Notes: generated by a model from the letters alone, not told the origin. Counted from the stretch's first letter, positions 34,594 to 46,320 are shown. The stretch: DNA of 64,000 nt from Sphagnum magellanicum (GCA_021904315.1 CM038926.1:374501-438500), one strand, 5' to 3'. A program made the numbers and translations.

Positions 34594-36028
34594 TGTTAAG
34601 GCCATCCAGTAAATAATCAAGTTTGGAGGTGAAGTGAAACAAAAATTTAATTAATTTATGTTCAATGGATGATCTTAAAAATCACCAAATATGGCTACCG
34701 ATAAATCAAATATCGCATAGTTTTTGATAGGGAACACACCCTACGAGATTTGAAATAGGAGTGGACATGTGCAACCACTTTGAATATCAAAGACTTAAAC
34801 ACAAAACTTCAATGGAAGAATCAAGGTAAGAACAAAAAAAATCCACATTGAATATACACACTTGGATACATAAAACTTTGTGGGGAAGTCCCACTTTGGA
34901 ACAAGAAACTAATTACTTAAAAAAGAAGGTAATAAAAGCTCAAAAGGTCTGAACTTCTTCCATATTTAGGTTGAAAAAACTTCATACAATCTTTCTCTTG
35001 GTCAAATATTCAAAAATTTAATTCCCCCCCAAAATATATACATTCCAAACCTTATAAAAAAAAAATCTTAATTACTAGTCTAACTGATCATTTTTAGATT
35101 TTTGGTTTTTAAAATAAGCATATCTAACTCCAATTTTGGTTTTAAAAAATCCAGTTTCAGTTCTAGAAATCCAATTTCAATTTACACAAATCCCATTTTG
35201 ATTTACACAAATCTAGTTTCAATTCCATAAACCTGATTTCAATTACAAAAATGTTTCACTTCAATAATAATTTTTAAACTTTCGAGAGTATTAGTTAAGT
35301 ATTAGCTAATGATTATTTCAATGGTATGTTATGACTGTTTAAATTTTGAATTATTTGGTATAAGACTAGAAAATAGACCTATTCAAAAGGATTTTTTGAT
35401 GTTATTTTGATTTTGTGTTTCTCTTTCACTAAAACATGAAAGCATTTTGTTTCAACAAATTTTTTTTTGAAGCTATGTGTAATTTAAGTACATGTTAGTT
35501 GAGGAATTATAAATAAATTTAGAATTTTTAGTGTTAATGTACTTGTTATTTTAAAAACCAATTGTTGAAAAAATTCAAAGTTGAAAACTTAATGGGAATA
35601 AAAATCAATTAACATTTAGTGTCCACATAGTGTATCAAAAAATTAAACTAATCATGTTTAGAATTTTTGGTTATAATTAATGATTTTAGTAGATCAAATT
35701 GAAAAGTAATTAAGCTTGAAATTTTGATTTGTATTATGTTTTGCTTGTTTTTGTAAAAATTTAAAATTGTAAGTTTTTTAAAATTTAATTTGAAAGCATT
35801 AGAAGATAGGGCGAGGTTTATGTAAAGTTTTTGAAGTAAATTAGGAGCCCAATTTGTAAAAAAACAAAATTTATAAACTCATGACTACTGGGTAGCTAAA
35901 GGTCATTTTGAATTTTTAATGGTAAAAAATAATGTAAAGTTTTTCCTAGAACTTGTTGATTTCAAAAGATATCAAGGGTAATCACTAAAAGTGTTAAAAA
36001 ATAACTAAAATAGGTCACACATCAACTT
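34594..36028 (-). mobile_element. Candidate gypsy 5' LTR and flank
   Basis: If the junction at 34594 is right, the 5' LTR of the minus-strand gypsy element begins here (in plus coordinates TGTTAAGGCC) and extends rightward. A possible outer end is CAATTAACA at 35614. The region is AT-rich, with no genes seen to 36028. Confidence 0.3.
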
Positions 36029-36847
36029 TGATGCGCTCCCAAGTCCCTAGTTAGACCCAAGTTGGGTCTAACTTACTTTCACAGTAGAATTATGAGGAAC
36101 TTGGGGCACGTTCCAAGCTCTTAGCACTAAAAGGGGTAGAAGGGCGTACTGAAGCTCCGGGATGGGACTAGGGAGAATGACAAGTTATTCACTTACTCGA
36201 ACCTGCATCAAACCAACCAACAAGTTGGTTAATTCACATTCTGGAACACCCTTGGTGCTAGGACAAGCCATGGGCAACTCTGGACTCATTTGACTCACCA
36301 CGGTCTGGACTCAAGGGAAGCCACCACCTTCCCTCATATAGTATAGTCTGTGCGTTTCCGTGGCACCCACATCCAAATGGCTTTTTGTCCCGGGATTCCC
36401 AAGGAGGAGTCCCGAAACTGTCCCAGTTTGGACTCCTTGGACTTTGCGAGATCATAACTCTTTGCTTAGACCTTCGATTGGGATGAGGTCTACAGCAAAG
36501 TTGTAGTTCTCCTTGAGAGCTTTCCAACGGTGTGTTGCAATCTACCTTCATGCACCGAGGTCGGGTCGATTCTAGACTTTTAATGGTCAGGAGTCAAACT
36601 GGCAGTTTGACTCCCGACCCTTCTTTTTGCCATAACTTGTGCTGCAGATGTCCAAATGGTCTATGCAAGCCCATTTTAGACATTTACACTTCAATAGCTT
36701 TCCAATGATATAGAGAACACCCTAATGCAAGGTGTTTTGACCCCTGTAATCAAACTCTGAAGTTGCAGGAGTACCGGAGGACTCCCAAATCTCAACTTTG
36801 GGAGTGTGAGTTTCATCCTCACATTTTTTCAAAGTAGGGTTACGATA
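36029..36847 (-). mobile_element. Solo LTR, short subfamily (copy I)
   Basis: An 819-bp minus copy (TGATGCGCTCCC ... GGGTTACGATA) with exact AACTT duplications (36024-36028 and 36848-36852). The central palindrome near 36590-36615 is perfect over its twelve-base arms. The minus ORF 36258-36551 is a shadow. Confidence 0.9.
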
Positions 36848-36852
36848 AACTT

Positions 36853-38252
36853 ATTCTAGAATCTGCACAATAACAAGATGAACAAGTGCAACCTATGAGA
36901 AATGAACTTGTGAAACACGGATGTTGCACAAAGGGGAAAAACCAATGAGTAACATAAAAATGCACTCGACAAGTTGTGCAGAAAGACCTAGCTGCATTCT
37001 CAACCACTCATCAAGTAACACCACAAACATTAACCCAACCGCATGTAATGAGTGTTCATCACGATGATAATCATGAACATGTTTAACCATTTAATGAAGT
37101 TGTCTCTACAAGACAACCATGGTGATTTGCAACCCCAAATTATTAATTACCGAAAATGGGTGCACCTACACCAATTGCAATATTTGTTGGTTTTCAAAAG
37201 CAACCACCAAACACCATTATCAATTTGGTACCCATTAATTTGAAAATGGAACAACTCCAACTACTCAACAAGTTGGAGCAACTTTATCGCATTGACCAAA
37301 GACCTTCTAATCAATCAGTTTCCATACCAAATTTGCAACCTATTGAACCCCAAGCAAAACCAATGATTTTTTGGCAAGAAACCACATACCAACAAGGCAC
37401 CTAGCCAGTGAGATCATACTTGGTCAAGGTGAAAAATCACAAGTTCCACATCATAGATCAGTTTCAAGAAGAAAGCAAGGTGTTGGAACTATAACATGTT
37501 CGTATTGTCAATAGGTGGGACACATGTTCAACCATTTCCCATTTTTTTATGGTAGATTAGTTATTAAGGGAGGAGGTGATGAATGTTCATCAACCTGTTC
37601 TTCCCACCATTACAACAGTACTACCCAATGTGTCTATATTAGAAACTCAAGCCATGAATCCTAGTATAGGTCATACAATAGTACCTATTAATTATCAAAC
37701 AACTTGGTCACAACCTATTACACTAATCATACTAAGCAAAACCAGTGTGCTACCTATTTCAACATACCCAATGTGGTATAATGCCATACCCCTTTTGTGC
37801 CTTTAAATCATAGTTTATATCTAGCATACCCAATTGGAACAAAAGGACTTGATGCTTTGATCTTTAAGAATTATACAAGTTATGTACCTGGGTATGTGTA
37901 CCCAATACTTGAACAACCTATTGTACCACCTAAATTCACATCACATATTGTTGGAAATCAATTTCCTATAATGGTTCAGCTAGTAACCAATATGGACAAA
38001 AGACCTATTCAACAATCTATTATAGCACCAACATTAACCATTGTATAGGTTAACACCAGTTTACCAACTTATGTACCTAGAGGCTATGCTCATCAACCAC
38101 CAAATGGAAGACAACCTAGAGATTCACCTGGAGGAAGTTCACCCGGATGAAATTCACTTGGAGGAACACCCTTTAATATACATGTTGGATCATTCAAATG
38201 GCCAACACCTAACCCATGCATGTTTATACCACCATGATATCAACCACCTATT
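36853..38252 (+). pseudogene. Gypsy gag N-terminal relic
   Basis: Pro/Asn/Gln-rich coding fragments in shifting frames (37156-37404, 37576-37806, 37797-38048, 38041-38274) lead into the recognisable gag core. The composition matches the variable N-terminal half of gag in this lineage. No 5' LTR or primer-binding site was found, so the 5' end is missing or unrecognisable. Confidence 0.5.
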
Positions 38253-38534
38253 GTGCAACCTATACCAAAACTAGCAACCAAGTTGCCATATAAGAAGCTA
38301 CAATATCCAACATATGTCAAAGATACTAATCCGGATGCTCACATCAAAGTGTTCAAGAAGGCCATTAAAGTTATTGGTGAAACCATGGAAGGTGACATCA
38401 ACCTATTTGGCTTCATTCTAAAAGAAAATATCTTTGAATGGGGTGAAAACTTTGTTCAAGACCATTTAAATTGCACTTTTGAAGAGTTGGAGCAAAACAT
38501 TTTGCAAGCGATTCATAACTATGAAAAACAATGA
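38253..38534 (+). pseudogene. Gypsy gag core relic
   Basis: A 93-codon open frame carries the retrotransposon gag core: YVKDTNPDAHIKVFKKAIK, then LFGFILKENIFEWGENFVQ and a helical FEELEQ segment. It is the counterpart of the minus-strand gag at about 32000-32200. The frame ends with a stop just after HNYEKQ. Confidence 0.7.
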
Positions 38535-38705
38535 AGATGCTTATATGCAATTGCAAAACATACAACAACAAACCATCAAATGTGTTGAAGTTTATTATGA
38601 ATGTTTATTGAAATTAACTAACTATTTATAAGTTAAAGAAACAAATGTTTTTATCACCATTATTTTCAAAAGAGGTTTATTACCTTTAGATTAACAACAA
38701 CAAGA

Positions 38706-38930
38706 ATGATGAGATATACCTTAATTAAACACAAGGAAGCTATTGTAGTATGTGAAGAAAGTGGACATGTTAGTTTGAATTATAATGATCTATTAACCAC
38801 ACTAGAGGTTAATATAGTAGCTAAACCTTTAATAGTTGTTGTTATAGCCAAATCATCATTAACATGTGCCAATTATGGTAAAATAGGTCATACACTTGAG
38901 ACCTATCATAGTAGGAAAGAGAGGTATTAG
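38706..38930 (+). pseudogene. Gypsy gag C-terminus with zinc knuckle
   Basis: A 74-codon frame with HKEAIVVCEESGHVSLNYND followed by a CCHC-type knuckle, here CANYGKIGHTLETYH: the second and last Cys are replaced by Tyr, so nucleic-acid binding through zinc is lost. It follows the gag core after a gap of broken frame. Confidence 0.65.
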
Positions 38931-39779
38931 TTGCACCAATCACCACAGTCAAGTCTACAGAACATGTAGTAGAAACTAAAACACAACTTGCTATATCAAT
39001 TATAATACCTATTTGATATCCTTGTATAATTTATCCTAGTGCAAAACATAGATATGGATAATGTCCCAAGAAGATTAAAGTACAAAACATGTGCAGAACT
39101 AAACATGTTAGTTTTAATGTTATAACAACACCTAAACCGTTTAAACCTAACAATGTGCTAGTCAATGTTTTAGTTGTTGTTACTACTCGTAGTCAAAAAC
39201 CAAAACAACAAGTGTTGAAAGAAAGAGAACTAGTTAAAGCTAAAGGAGTTGAAGATTGGCAATGAGAAGAATGTCTACTTGAGATTCATTTATTGAAACT
39301 GAAAGACAACTACAACATGGTGGGATTGAAAAACAAGAAAACTAGTTAAAGTTAAAGGAACCAAAGATTGGCAATGAAAAGAACGTCCACTCAGGATCCA
39401 TTTAATGAAACTGAAAGACAACTACAATGTGGTGGGATTGAAAAGCAACCTACTACAACAAATGAAAAGCCATTGCGGAATAATTGGGTTGGACTACTTA
39501 ATAATACTTCTACAGTTCAATCGGTTGAAAATAATTAAACCAGTGATGTAAACCAACAACATGTGATCCTAGAATAAATTACAACAAAAAAGACTTTAGA
39601 AAAAATTCTAAAGGATATCAGTAAGCAAGTCTTGGAAACCAAGTATATTTTGAACTTGGGACAATTGTTGCATATGATACCTAATAGCAAACACTACATA
39701 TTTAACCTAATACCATTAAAACTAGCTTTACCATAACCAATAGTTGCTTCAGTTGCCACTGATCATTAGATGGCAATGA

Positions 39780-40258
39780 TATAAGTTCAAACATGAAAGA
39801 ACTTCATAAAAGGTAACTTTTAGATGGTGGCTCTAGAGTTAATATCATTACGAAAAATTGGAAAATGGAGTTAGGTTTGTGAAAACCAAAATCAGCATCA
39901 TACAACTTATGCATGGCTCATCAAACCATTGCTAAACCTTTAGGCTAGGTCTAATCAAAGATCTTAAATTTTTGTCCATGGAATTCCTTATGCGATAACT
40001 TTTATTTTGATATATTGCAGTGTCCTAGATTCTAGATATTCTATGTTGTTAAGATGTCCTTGGTTGAAAGATGCCAAAGTGTCTCATAATTGGGGCAACA
40101 ATACTATCACTATACAAGGAATGGGTACAATCAGAACTATACCTATTACAAAGAAACTTGGAGCACCAACTAAGCGTCCAAAAGTGTTAGTTTGTTACAA
40201 TTTCCATTCTAAAATATCTAACAAGGAAAAATATTTAATGTTTGCTACTAAACCATGA
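39780..40258 (+). pseudogene. Gypsy aspartic protease relic
   Basis: LLDGGSRVNII keeps the active-site DGGS (codons 39823-39834) of the retroviral-type protease. About 60 residues later the frame changes and continues as VLDSRYSMLLRCPWLKDAKV and HNWGNN (ORF 40007-40258). Frameshifts and stops between the two parts mean no enzyme is made. The stretch 38931-39779 between zinc knuckle and protease is Lys/Gln/Thr-rich and badly broken. Confidence 0.65.
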
Positions 40259-40603
40259 TTGCTTTCAATAGGAACCATGTTTGTTCCTACACCAATTAGG
40301 TCAGGGCAATCTGTTAGTTTGATTTCATCAACATATTTGAACTTAATTGAACATGTATATGTATATGTTGAATCAATATATGTACTACCTATTCTATATG
40401 ATAAACTTGTTGAAACGATATTTGTATTGTTTATTCAAATAGCTATACCCCTTGATACTTTCAAACCACATTTACCAAAAACTTTCTTCTAACCTAAACT
40501 TGGAGAATTGGAAATTGAGGAGATGCCTACTCAAATAAGAGTTCAAAACCTTCACATTGTTGGTTAGATTATCACCGAAGAAAAGCAATTAACCAATATC
40601 AAC
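40259..40603 (+). pseudogene. Gypsy protease-RT linker relic
   Basis: An open frame (40259-40492) and a following degraded stretch link the protease to the reverse transcriptase. No motif is identified inside. Confidence 0.4.
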
Positions 40604-40897
40604 TTGGGTTCTAAAGAAAACCTACAACAAGTTAAGGTTAACATTGATTTAAAACCTATTGTTAGTTCCCAATTAATTGAATTGCTAAAGGTGTTCAAAG
40701 ACATCTTTGTGTGGACTTACAAAGACTTGAAAGGCATACCACCTAAGATAATTCAACATCGAATTGAGTTGGATGTGTTGATACCATTTGTTCATCAAGC
40801 AAGGTATCAGTTGAATTCTAACTATGCAACCATTGTCAAATAGGATATTGACAAATTATTTGTTGTAGGTTTTATTAAACGTGTTGAAGAGGCTACT
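40604..40897 (+). pseudogene. Gypsy reverse transcriptase N-terminus, truncated
   Basis: It reads ELLKVFKDIFVWTYKDLKGI, HRIELDVLIPFVHQARYQL and, after a TAG where Gln is expected, DIDKLFVVGFIKRVEEAT, the conserved start of Ty3-type RT. It is cut at VEEAT by the solo LTR copy J. The catalytic FLDD-type region, RNase H and the integrase start are absent on this side. Confidence 0.75.
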
Positions 40898-41865
40898 TAA
40901 CGCACTCCCAACTCCTTGAAAGACTCAAATGGGAGTCCAAGTAGAATACAACGAAAGAGGGAGGAGTCGAGCCACACTCCCTAGCTCACAACACTTTGAG
41001 GGGTAGAGGGGCATGTTGGAGCTCCGAGATGGGAGTAGGACAAGTTGACAAGCTTCACTCACTCACACAGCCTGAACACAACCCACACAAAGTGGTTAGT
41101 GCATAGTTTGAGCACCTTTGGTGCTAAGACGAGCCACGGGCAACACGAACACACTAGACTCACCACGGCCCGGACTTGGGGAAGCCACCACCTTCCCCCT
41201 TATAGTATATTATGTGGCTGGCCACAGAGCCTACATCCAAATGGCTTTTCTCTCCCAGGACTCCCGAATGGGAGTCCCGAAATTGCGCCATGTGGGACTC
41301 CCACGACTTTGGAATCCCATAACTTTGCGAGAAGACCTCGGATCGCAATGCAGCCTAAAGCAAAGTTGTAGCTCTCATTGAAAGATTTTCAACGGCATGT
41401 CGCACGCCCTCTGCAGCTAAGTAAATCGGGTCGATTCCCGACTTTTTCTGGTCGAGAGTCGACTTGATAGTTTGACTCTCGGCCCTTCTTTTGGGCATAA
41501 CTTGTATTTCAAATGTTCAAATGAGCAATGTGAGCCCATTTTAGACATTTAAGTTCTAAGAACTTTCCAATGATATAAAGAACGCCACATGCCATTGAGT
41601 TTTGACCCCTGAAATTGTTCTCTGAAGTTTCAAGAGTCCACCAGGACTCCATCTCCTAAAGTGGGAGTTGCCTTGGGAGTGTGAGGGTTCACTCCCTCAC
41701 TCCCTCACACTTTCTTACACTCTCGGGAATATGTGATGTGACTCCCGGGCTTCTTCTTGGCCCGCACCCTTGCAACCTCTTTGCCTTGATTCCTGGGCTT
41801 CCCTTTGACCCATAACCTTGTAACCCTTTTGCCTTGGTTGCGAGCCTAAAGTTAGGGTTGCGACA
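40898..41865 (-). mobile_element. Chimeric LTR (copy J) joining gypsy to copia
   Basis: A 968-bp minus copy (TAACGCACTCCC, first G changed to A, to GGGTTGCGACA). The left flank CTACT lies in gypsy RT and the right flank CAAAT in copia gag; they do not match. The simplest reading is recombination between two LTRs of the family, one inserted in each element, with loss of what lay between. ORFs 41045-41381 and 41160-41348 are shadows. Confidence 0.85.
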
Positions 41866-42011
41866 CAAATAGTGATTCAAATTACTACTATTGCAGGAAA
41901 CCTAGGCACATGGTAAAAAATTGTTATCAAAGGGAACATGATGCATGAAATGGAAAGCTGTAATAAAAGAATTATGCATCAACTAACAATCAAGGTGATG
42001 AATAATTATTT
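41866..42011 (+). pseudogene. Copia gag zinc-knuckle remnant
   Basis: The frame YYYCRKPRHMVKNCYQREHD is the end of a copia gag knuckle in which the first Cys has become Tyr. Stops follow before the protease. Everything upstream (5' LTR and most of gag) is missing. Confidence 0.6.
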
Positions 42012-42932
42012 GTGATGCAACACATGGCAAATTCAATGATAGGAGGTGTATCAGATAACAATGTCTGGTATGTGGATTCTGGAGCTTCAAACCACATGAC
42101 TAGTCATGGAGATTGGTTTAAAGACACAAAGGATTTGAAGAGACTAGGGTTTGTGGAAACTAGTGATGACATTACACATCCCATCACACAAATTGGCAAG
42201 GTGCCATTGTCCATGCAAGATGGGCAAACAAAGTACTTGAAATATGTATTTCATGTTTCAACCATAACAAAAAATTTGGTCTCCGTAGGCCAAATGGTGG
42301 AACAAGGTTTACAAATGACATTCAACCCAAATGGATGTTTTGTGAAAGACATGAAAAACCAAGGCAAATTGATTGCAAAAGGGGAAAGGAATGGACGAAT
42401 GTTCACCTTGGATGTGACCATGCTTAAGGTGAATTCCATGTTATTCACACATGGAAAAGGAACTGGACACATTGGAATTTGGCACAAGCGGCTTGGCCAT
42501 GTTAATTTCCAATGTCTTAAGCTGATGGAGAAACAAAATCTTGTTGGAGGTCTTCCCAAATTTGGAATAGAAAAGGTGATGTCAAAAGTTTGTGAAACAT
42601 GCCAATTGGGGAAGCAAGCTAGGCATCCATTCCCAGCTCAAACAACTCATGTAAGTTCCAAACCTTTGGAAATGATCCATTTAAATGTGTGGACCACAAA
42701 GACAGAATCCATTGGAGGATGCAAGTATTACGCGAGTTTCACTGATGACCACACAAGGAAGGTGTGGGTCTACTTCATGAAACACAAAGGTGAAGTGTTT
42801 CAACATTTTTTGAATTTCAAAACAATGGTGGAGAAGGAGAAGGGTGTGAGCATCAAGTCCCTAAGGTCCGATGGAGGGGGAAAGTATTTTTCAAATGAAT
42901 TCAGTGAGTACTTGAAGGAACATGGAATTTAA
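42012..42932 (+). pseudogene. Copia protease-integrase ORF
   Basis: A 306-codon open frame, the longest in the window. Residues 19-30 are WYVDSGASNHMT, the copia protease active site with D22-S-G intact. Around residues 155-205 lies the gag-pre-integrase zinc region (WHKRLGHVNF ... CETCQLGKQARH). The integrase core follows with HLNVW, where the first catalytic Asp is replaced by Asn, then FTDDHTRKVWVYFM and RSDGGGKYFSNEF with the second Asp. The frame ends at TAA at 42930 where Gln is expected, and the core continues after it. Despite its length it cannot make a full active integrase. Confidence 0.85.
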
Positions 42933-43316
42933 AGGAAGTACTCATGTAGTTATTCCCCACGGCAGAATGGAGTTGTTGAAAGGAAAAACAGGCACATTGC
43001 AAAAATAGCACGTGGCATGTTGAATGAGAAGAATTTGCCAAATTACTTTTGGGTTGAAGCAATAGCAACTGTAGTCTATATCATGAATCGAACACCCATA
43101 GTTGTAGTTCATGGAATGACACCTAAAGAAAAATTCACAGGCAAGAAACCTGGTGTTTCACACCTTAGAGTGTTTAGTTGCATTGCATATGTGCATGTTC
43201 CTGGCGAGAAGAGATCAAAACTAGACCCAAAAGCTGAGAAGTGTATCTTCATTAGATATTTTCCAAAAAAAAAGGATATAGATGTTTCAATCCTTCCACT
43301 CGAAAATTACAAGTGA
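42933..43316 (+). pseudogene. Copia integrase C-terminal part
   Basis: The same frame resumes after the stop as RKYSCSYSPRQNGVVERKNR, which carries the third catalytic residue (Glu). It runs on through LPNYFWVEAIATVVYIMNR and HLRVFSCIAYVHVPGEKRSK, the usual copia integrase tail. It breaks after KCIFIRYFPKKKD. Confidence 0.8.
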
Positions 43317-43839
43317 GTAGAGATGTTGTGTTTGATGAGATGATTAGTTGGTACTCAACACTGAAGATAGCAGAAGATGGAGAGGCTAAAATGGTGATGT
43401 TTCATCAAATGTGGAACAAAAATCACAATTAATCAATGGACCATAAAAGTCTTCAATTAGTGGGTCAAGTAGCACTCCATGGAAAGGACGATTAAGATCT
43501 TCAAACATTGTACATGGTAGTTCTCAAACATCATCTAGAAATCTTCATGTAGATGATGAATCAAGTGATTCAGAAAAGAGTGTGGGTGAAGAATCAAGAA
43601 TCACTTCAATTACTACTCCCGGAGCTCGAATGGCCAAGAAAGCTTTGAAAACACATGACAACAACAATGGAGTACGAAGATTCACATGAGTCAAGTACCC
43701 TATACAAAGACTCACATATAATGGCTTTATAGCTCATCATTACGCATACATGGTGAGAGTTATACATGAGGTTGAACCCACTTGTTTTGAACAAGCGGTT
43801 GGAAACCTTAAGTGGGATAATGCCATGGATGAAAGAGAT
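43317..43839 (+). pseudogene. Copia integrase-RT linker, degraded
   Basis: Ser/Glu/Thr-rich linker sequence with frameshifts. The minus ORF 43606-43980 is antisense to it and is not a gene. Confidence 0.55.
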
Positions 43840-44500
43840 GGCGGCTTTGGATGCTAATGCTACTTGGGAATTGGTAGTTTTACCAAAGGACAAATAAGCA
43901 ATTGGGTGCAAATGGGTGTACAAAGTCAAACACAATGTAGATGGATCTGTGAGTAAATACAAAGTAAGATTGGTTGCCAAAGGTTATGCCCAAACTTATG
44001 GCATAGACTATGAGGAGACCTATAGTCCAGTTGCCAAAATGATAATTGTAAGAGCAATCATTGCTATGGTAGTAGCAAAAGGATGGTCTTTACATCAAAT
44101 GGATGTAAAAAATGATTTTCTTCATGGAGATTTACAGGAAGTGTACATGGAACAACCACCAGGTTATGTGGACCAAACACCACCTAATTTGGTTTGTAGG
44201 TTGAAGAAAACTTTGTACGGCTTGAAGCAAACACCTAGAGCTTCATTAAACAAAAAAGGTTAGTATCTTGTCACAAGTGGATTTCAAACATCCAATGCAA
44301 ATTTTTCACTATATGTGAAAAAGACAAATCATGGGATTGTAATCATAGTCATCTATGTTGATGACTTGATTATCACAGGAGATAGTGATGCAGACATCTT
44401 TGATTTGAAGAAGCTTTTGAAGCAAAAATTTGAGATGAAGGATTCGGGGAAGTTGTGTTACTTCCTCGGCATTGAGGTAATCTAATCCCCTAATGGGATA
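43840..44500 (+). pseudogene. Copia reverse transcriptase, N-terminal half
   Basis: It contains [36 protein letters not shown] (usual MDVKTAFLHG, with N for T/A), [14 protein letters not shown], and after a stop the catalytic YVDD box in VIYVDDLIITGDS (codons 44354-44365). It then breaks at a TAA near LGIEV. The active-site Asp pair is intact, but several stops interrupt the enzyme. Confidence 0.85.
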
Positions 44501-44794
44501 TGGTTACTACAAAGGCAATATGCCTTGAACAAATTGTCCGAATATGGGATGATGGGTTGCAAACCCATTTCAGTCCCATTGGAACAAAATGTGAAGTTAA
44601 GTGCAGATGAAGGAGACCTTGTGGAGGATACCACTATGTACAGACACATAGTGGGGAGTTTGATTTACATGACCATCACAAGGCCAAATTTGAGTTATGC
44701 AGTTGGAGTGGTAACTCAATTCATGCAAACACCACGAATGCCACATTTGGATGCAGTGAGGCACATACTAAGGTACATAAAACATACTTTGTAG
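44501..44794 (+). pseudogene. Copia reverse transcriptase, C-terminal half
   Basis: WLLQRQYALNKLSEYGMMGC, then PLEQNVKLSADEGDLVED, YRHIVGSLIYMTITRPNLSY and HLDAVRHILRYIKHTL, all characteristic of copia RT. The frame stops at TAG at the start of RNase H. Confidence 0.85.
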
Positions 44795-45314
44795 TGTGGA
44801 ATTTTTTATGAAGCTAAGAGCCAGTTATGAGTACATGGATACACGGATGTTAATTGGGCTAGCAATGTTTCAGATAAAAGATCGACCAGTGGTTTCATGT
44901 TTTTTTTGGAAGTGGTGATGTTAATTGGAGTAGTAAGAAACAACCAACAGTTGCACTATCAAGCACGGAGGTAGAATACAAAGGCGTAGCAATTGCTGCA
45001 TGTGAAGTAGTTTGGTTACAAAAACTACTCTCAGATTTGGGATAGTCAGTGGATGCTCCTGTTGTCATTTATTGTCATAACATTAGTAGCATACTACTTG
45101 CTAACAACCCGATCTATCATGCTAGGACAAAGCACATTGAGGTGCACTACCATTTTATTAGAGAAAAAGTTCTAACAAAAGAAATTGACCTTATTCATGT
45201 CAGTACTGAAGGTCAAGTTGTTGACATTTTCACAAAGGCTTTAGGTACAGACAAGCTGAGGAAGTTTAGAAAAATGCTTGGTGTACTAGAAGTGGATTTG
45301 AGCTTGAGGGAGAA
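44795..45314 (+). pseudogene. Copia RNase H and polyprotein end
   Basis: Broken frames read [19 protein letters not shown], then [20 protein letters not shown] and (ORF 45049-45342) ARTKHIEVHYHFIREKV and DIFTKAL, the standard end of copia pol. The purine-rich GAGGGAGAA just before the LTR is the polypurine tract. Confidence 0.8.
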
Positions 45315-45626
45315 TGTTAAGAATTCAAATTCAACTAGTTAGGTTTCATTAGTTACTGGAGTAAGAAAGTAATTAGGTTACTTTCACAAGGTTGAATTAC
45401 TTTCTTTACTTATATTAGTTTGGTTATTTATGGTTTGGTCTTTTAGTTAAATACCTTGCTGTTGATGGTTTAATTTTATTTTCTTCATTACACAAGTTTG
45501 TGTATTTCATGTGATAAGAACCTTGAAGTGTTCTTGATGTTATGTTTCGTGTTGTGAACATATGTTGTAGTTTCCTTTTAATAAAGATTTATGTTTGCAC
45601 TTGAGTAGATTTCCTATTTGTTAACA
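45315..45626 (+). mobile_element. Copia 3' LTR
   Basis: A 312-bp LTR from TGTTAAGAATTC to TATTTGTTAACA, with TGTTAA/TTAACA inverted ends. It follows the polypurine tract directly and matches the LTR at 49073-49383. The 5' LTR is lost, so no target duplication can be checked; the outer flank is CATTT. Confidence 0.88.
45580..45585 (+). terminator. Candidate poly(A) signal in copia LTR
   Basis: AATAAA lies about 40 bp before the LTR end. The equivalent AATAAA is kept in the second LTR of the family (minus strand, near 49119). Confidence 0.4.
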
Positions 45627-46320
45627 CATTTGAGATGGGCTATTATCAATACTCTACCATGGATGAGTTGTGAAATCAAGGGGAAAATGGTAACTCCGCT
45701 TCTCACTTGTGTTTTCATTACATTTTAGTCTAGAGAATCATTTGCAAATAATTTTTCTCTTTCCCGACCTTGTAGATCTTATTAAGTTGGATGACTTTTC
45801 TTGTTTGCAAGACCGATGGATTCCAATTTCAAAAAATTCACTCAGGAATGGTGATCAGGTTTGGTGTTTTTTTGGAAGAGGATGATATCTTTTATAACCG
45901 TACTGATCTTGAGACAATGGAGAAGTCTAGCTAGCACATGTGTCCCATTTAGAAGAAGTTAGGAGATGCATGTGTCTGCATTAAGGCCTTTGATTAACCT
46001 ATGCAGCCTTGTTAGCTCTTCTGTTGTTAACATGAATTCATCCACTGGTATGTTTGAGTATTCATGTTTTCAAGCTCAAATCATATTTTATGCTTTTTAA
46101 ATATTTTAATATTTCCTGCCCTGATTGTTTTATAGGGAATTGCATTCAAGTTTATCAATCCATTGGATGTGATATCTTTGTCTTGGAACCAAATGATGAT
46201 GTTTATGAAGAGGTCATCAAACCTCTTCTAGAGTAGGCTAAACCTTAGGTTAAGCTTGGCTTGACTACTTAGGAGCCCCCTGATTCCCTAGCCAAGAAGA
46301 GAGTGCAAGTAAATCTTTCA
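45627..46320 (+). pseudogene. Second relic of the unknown gene
   Basis: Plus-strand counterpart of the relic at 13300-14311. A first stretch reads EEDDIFYNRTD and, after a frame change, PFRRS followed by ALRPLINLCSL. After a candidate intron ending TTTATAG near 46135 it reads CIQVYQSIGCDIFVLEPNDD and EEVIKPLLE, then after stops SLAKKRVQ. The order of blocks matches the first copy (FYNW, PFR, YQSLGCHI, KKR). Only the C-terminal part is present; the upstream part was replaced by the copia insertion. Confidence 0.45.

Noticed and set aside
40898..41865. Copy J as an ordinary insertion into copia or gypsy
   Set aside because: The flanks belong to two different elements and the pentamers do not match.
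43606..43980. 124-codon minus ORF
   Set aside because: It is antisense to the copia integrase-RT linker and RT start.
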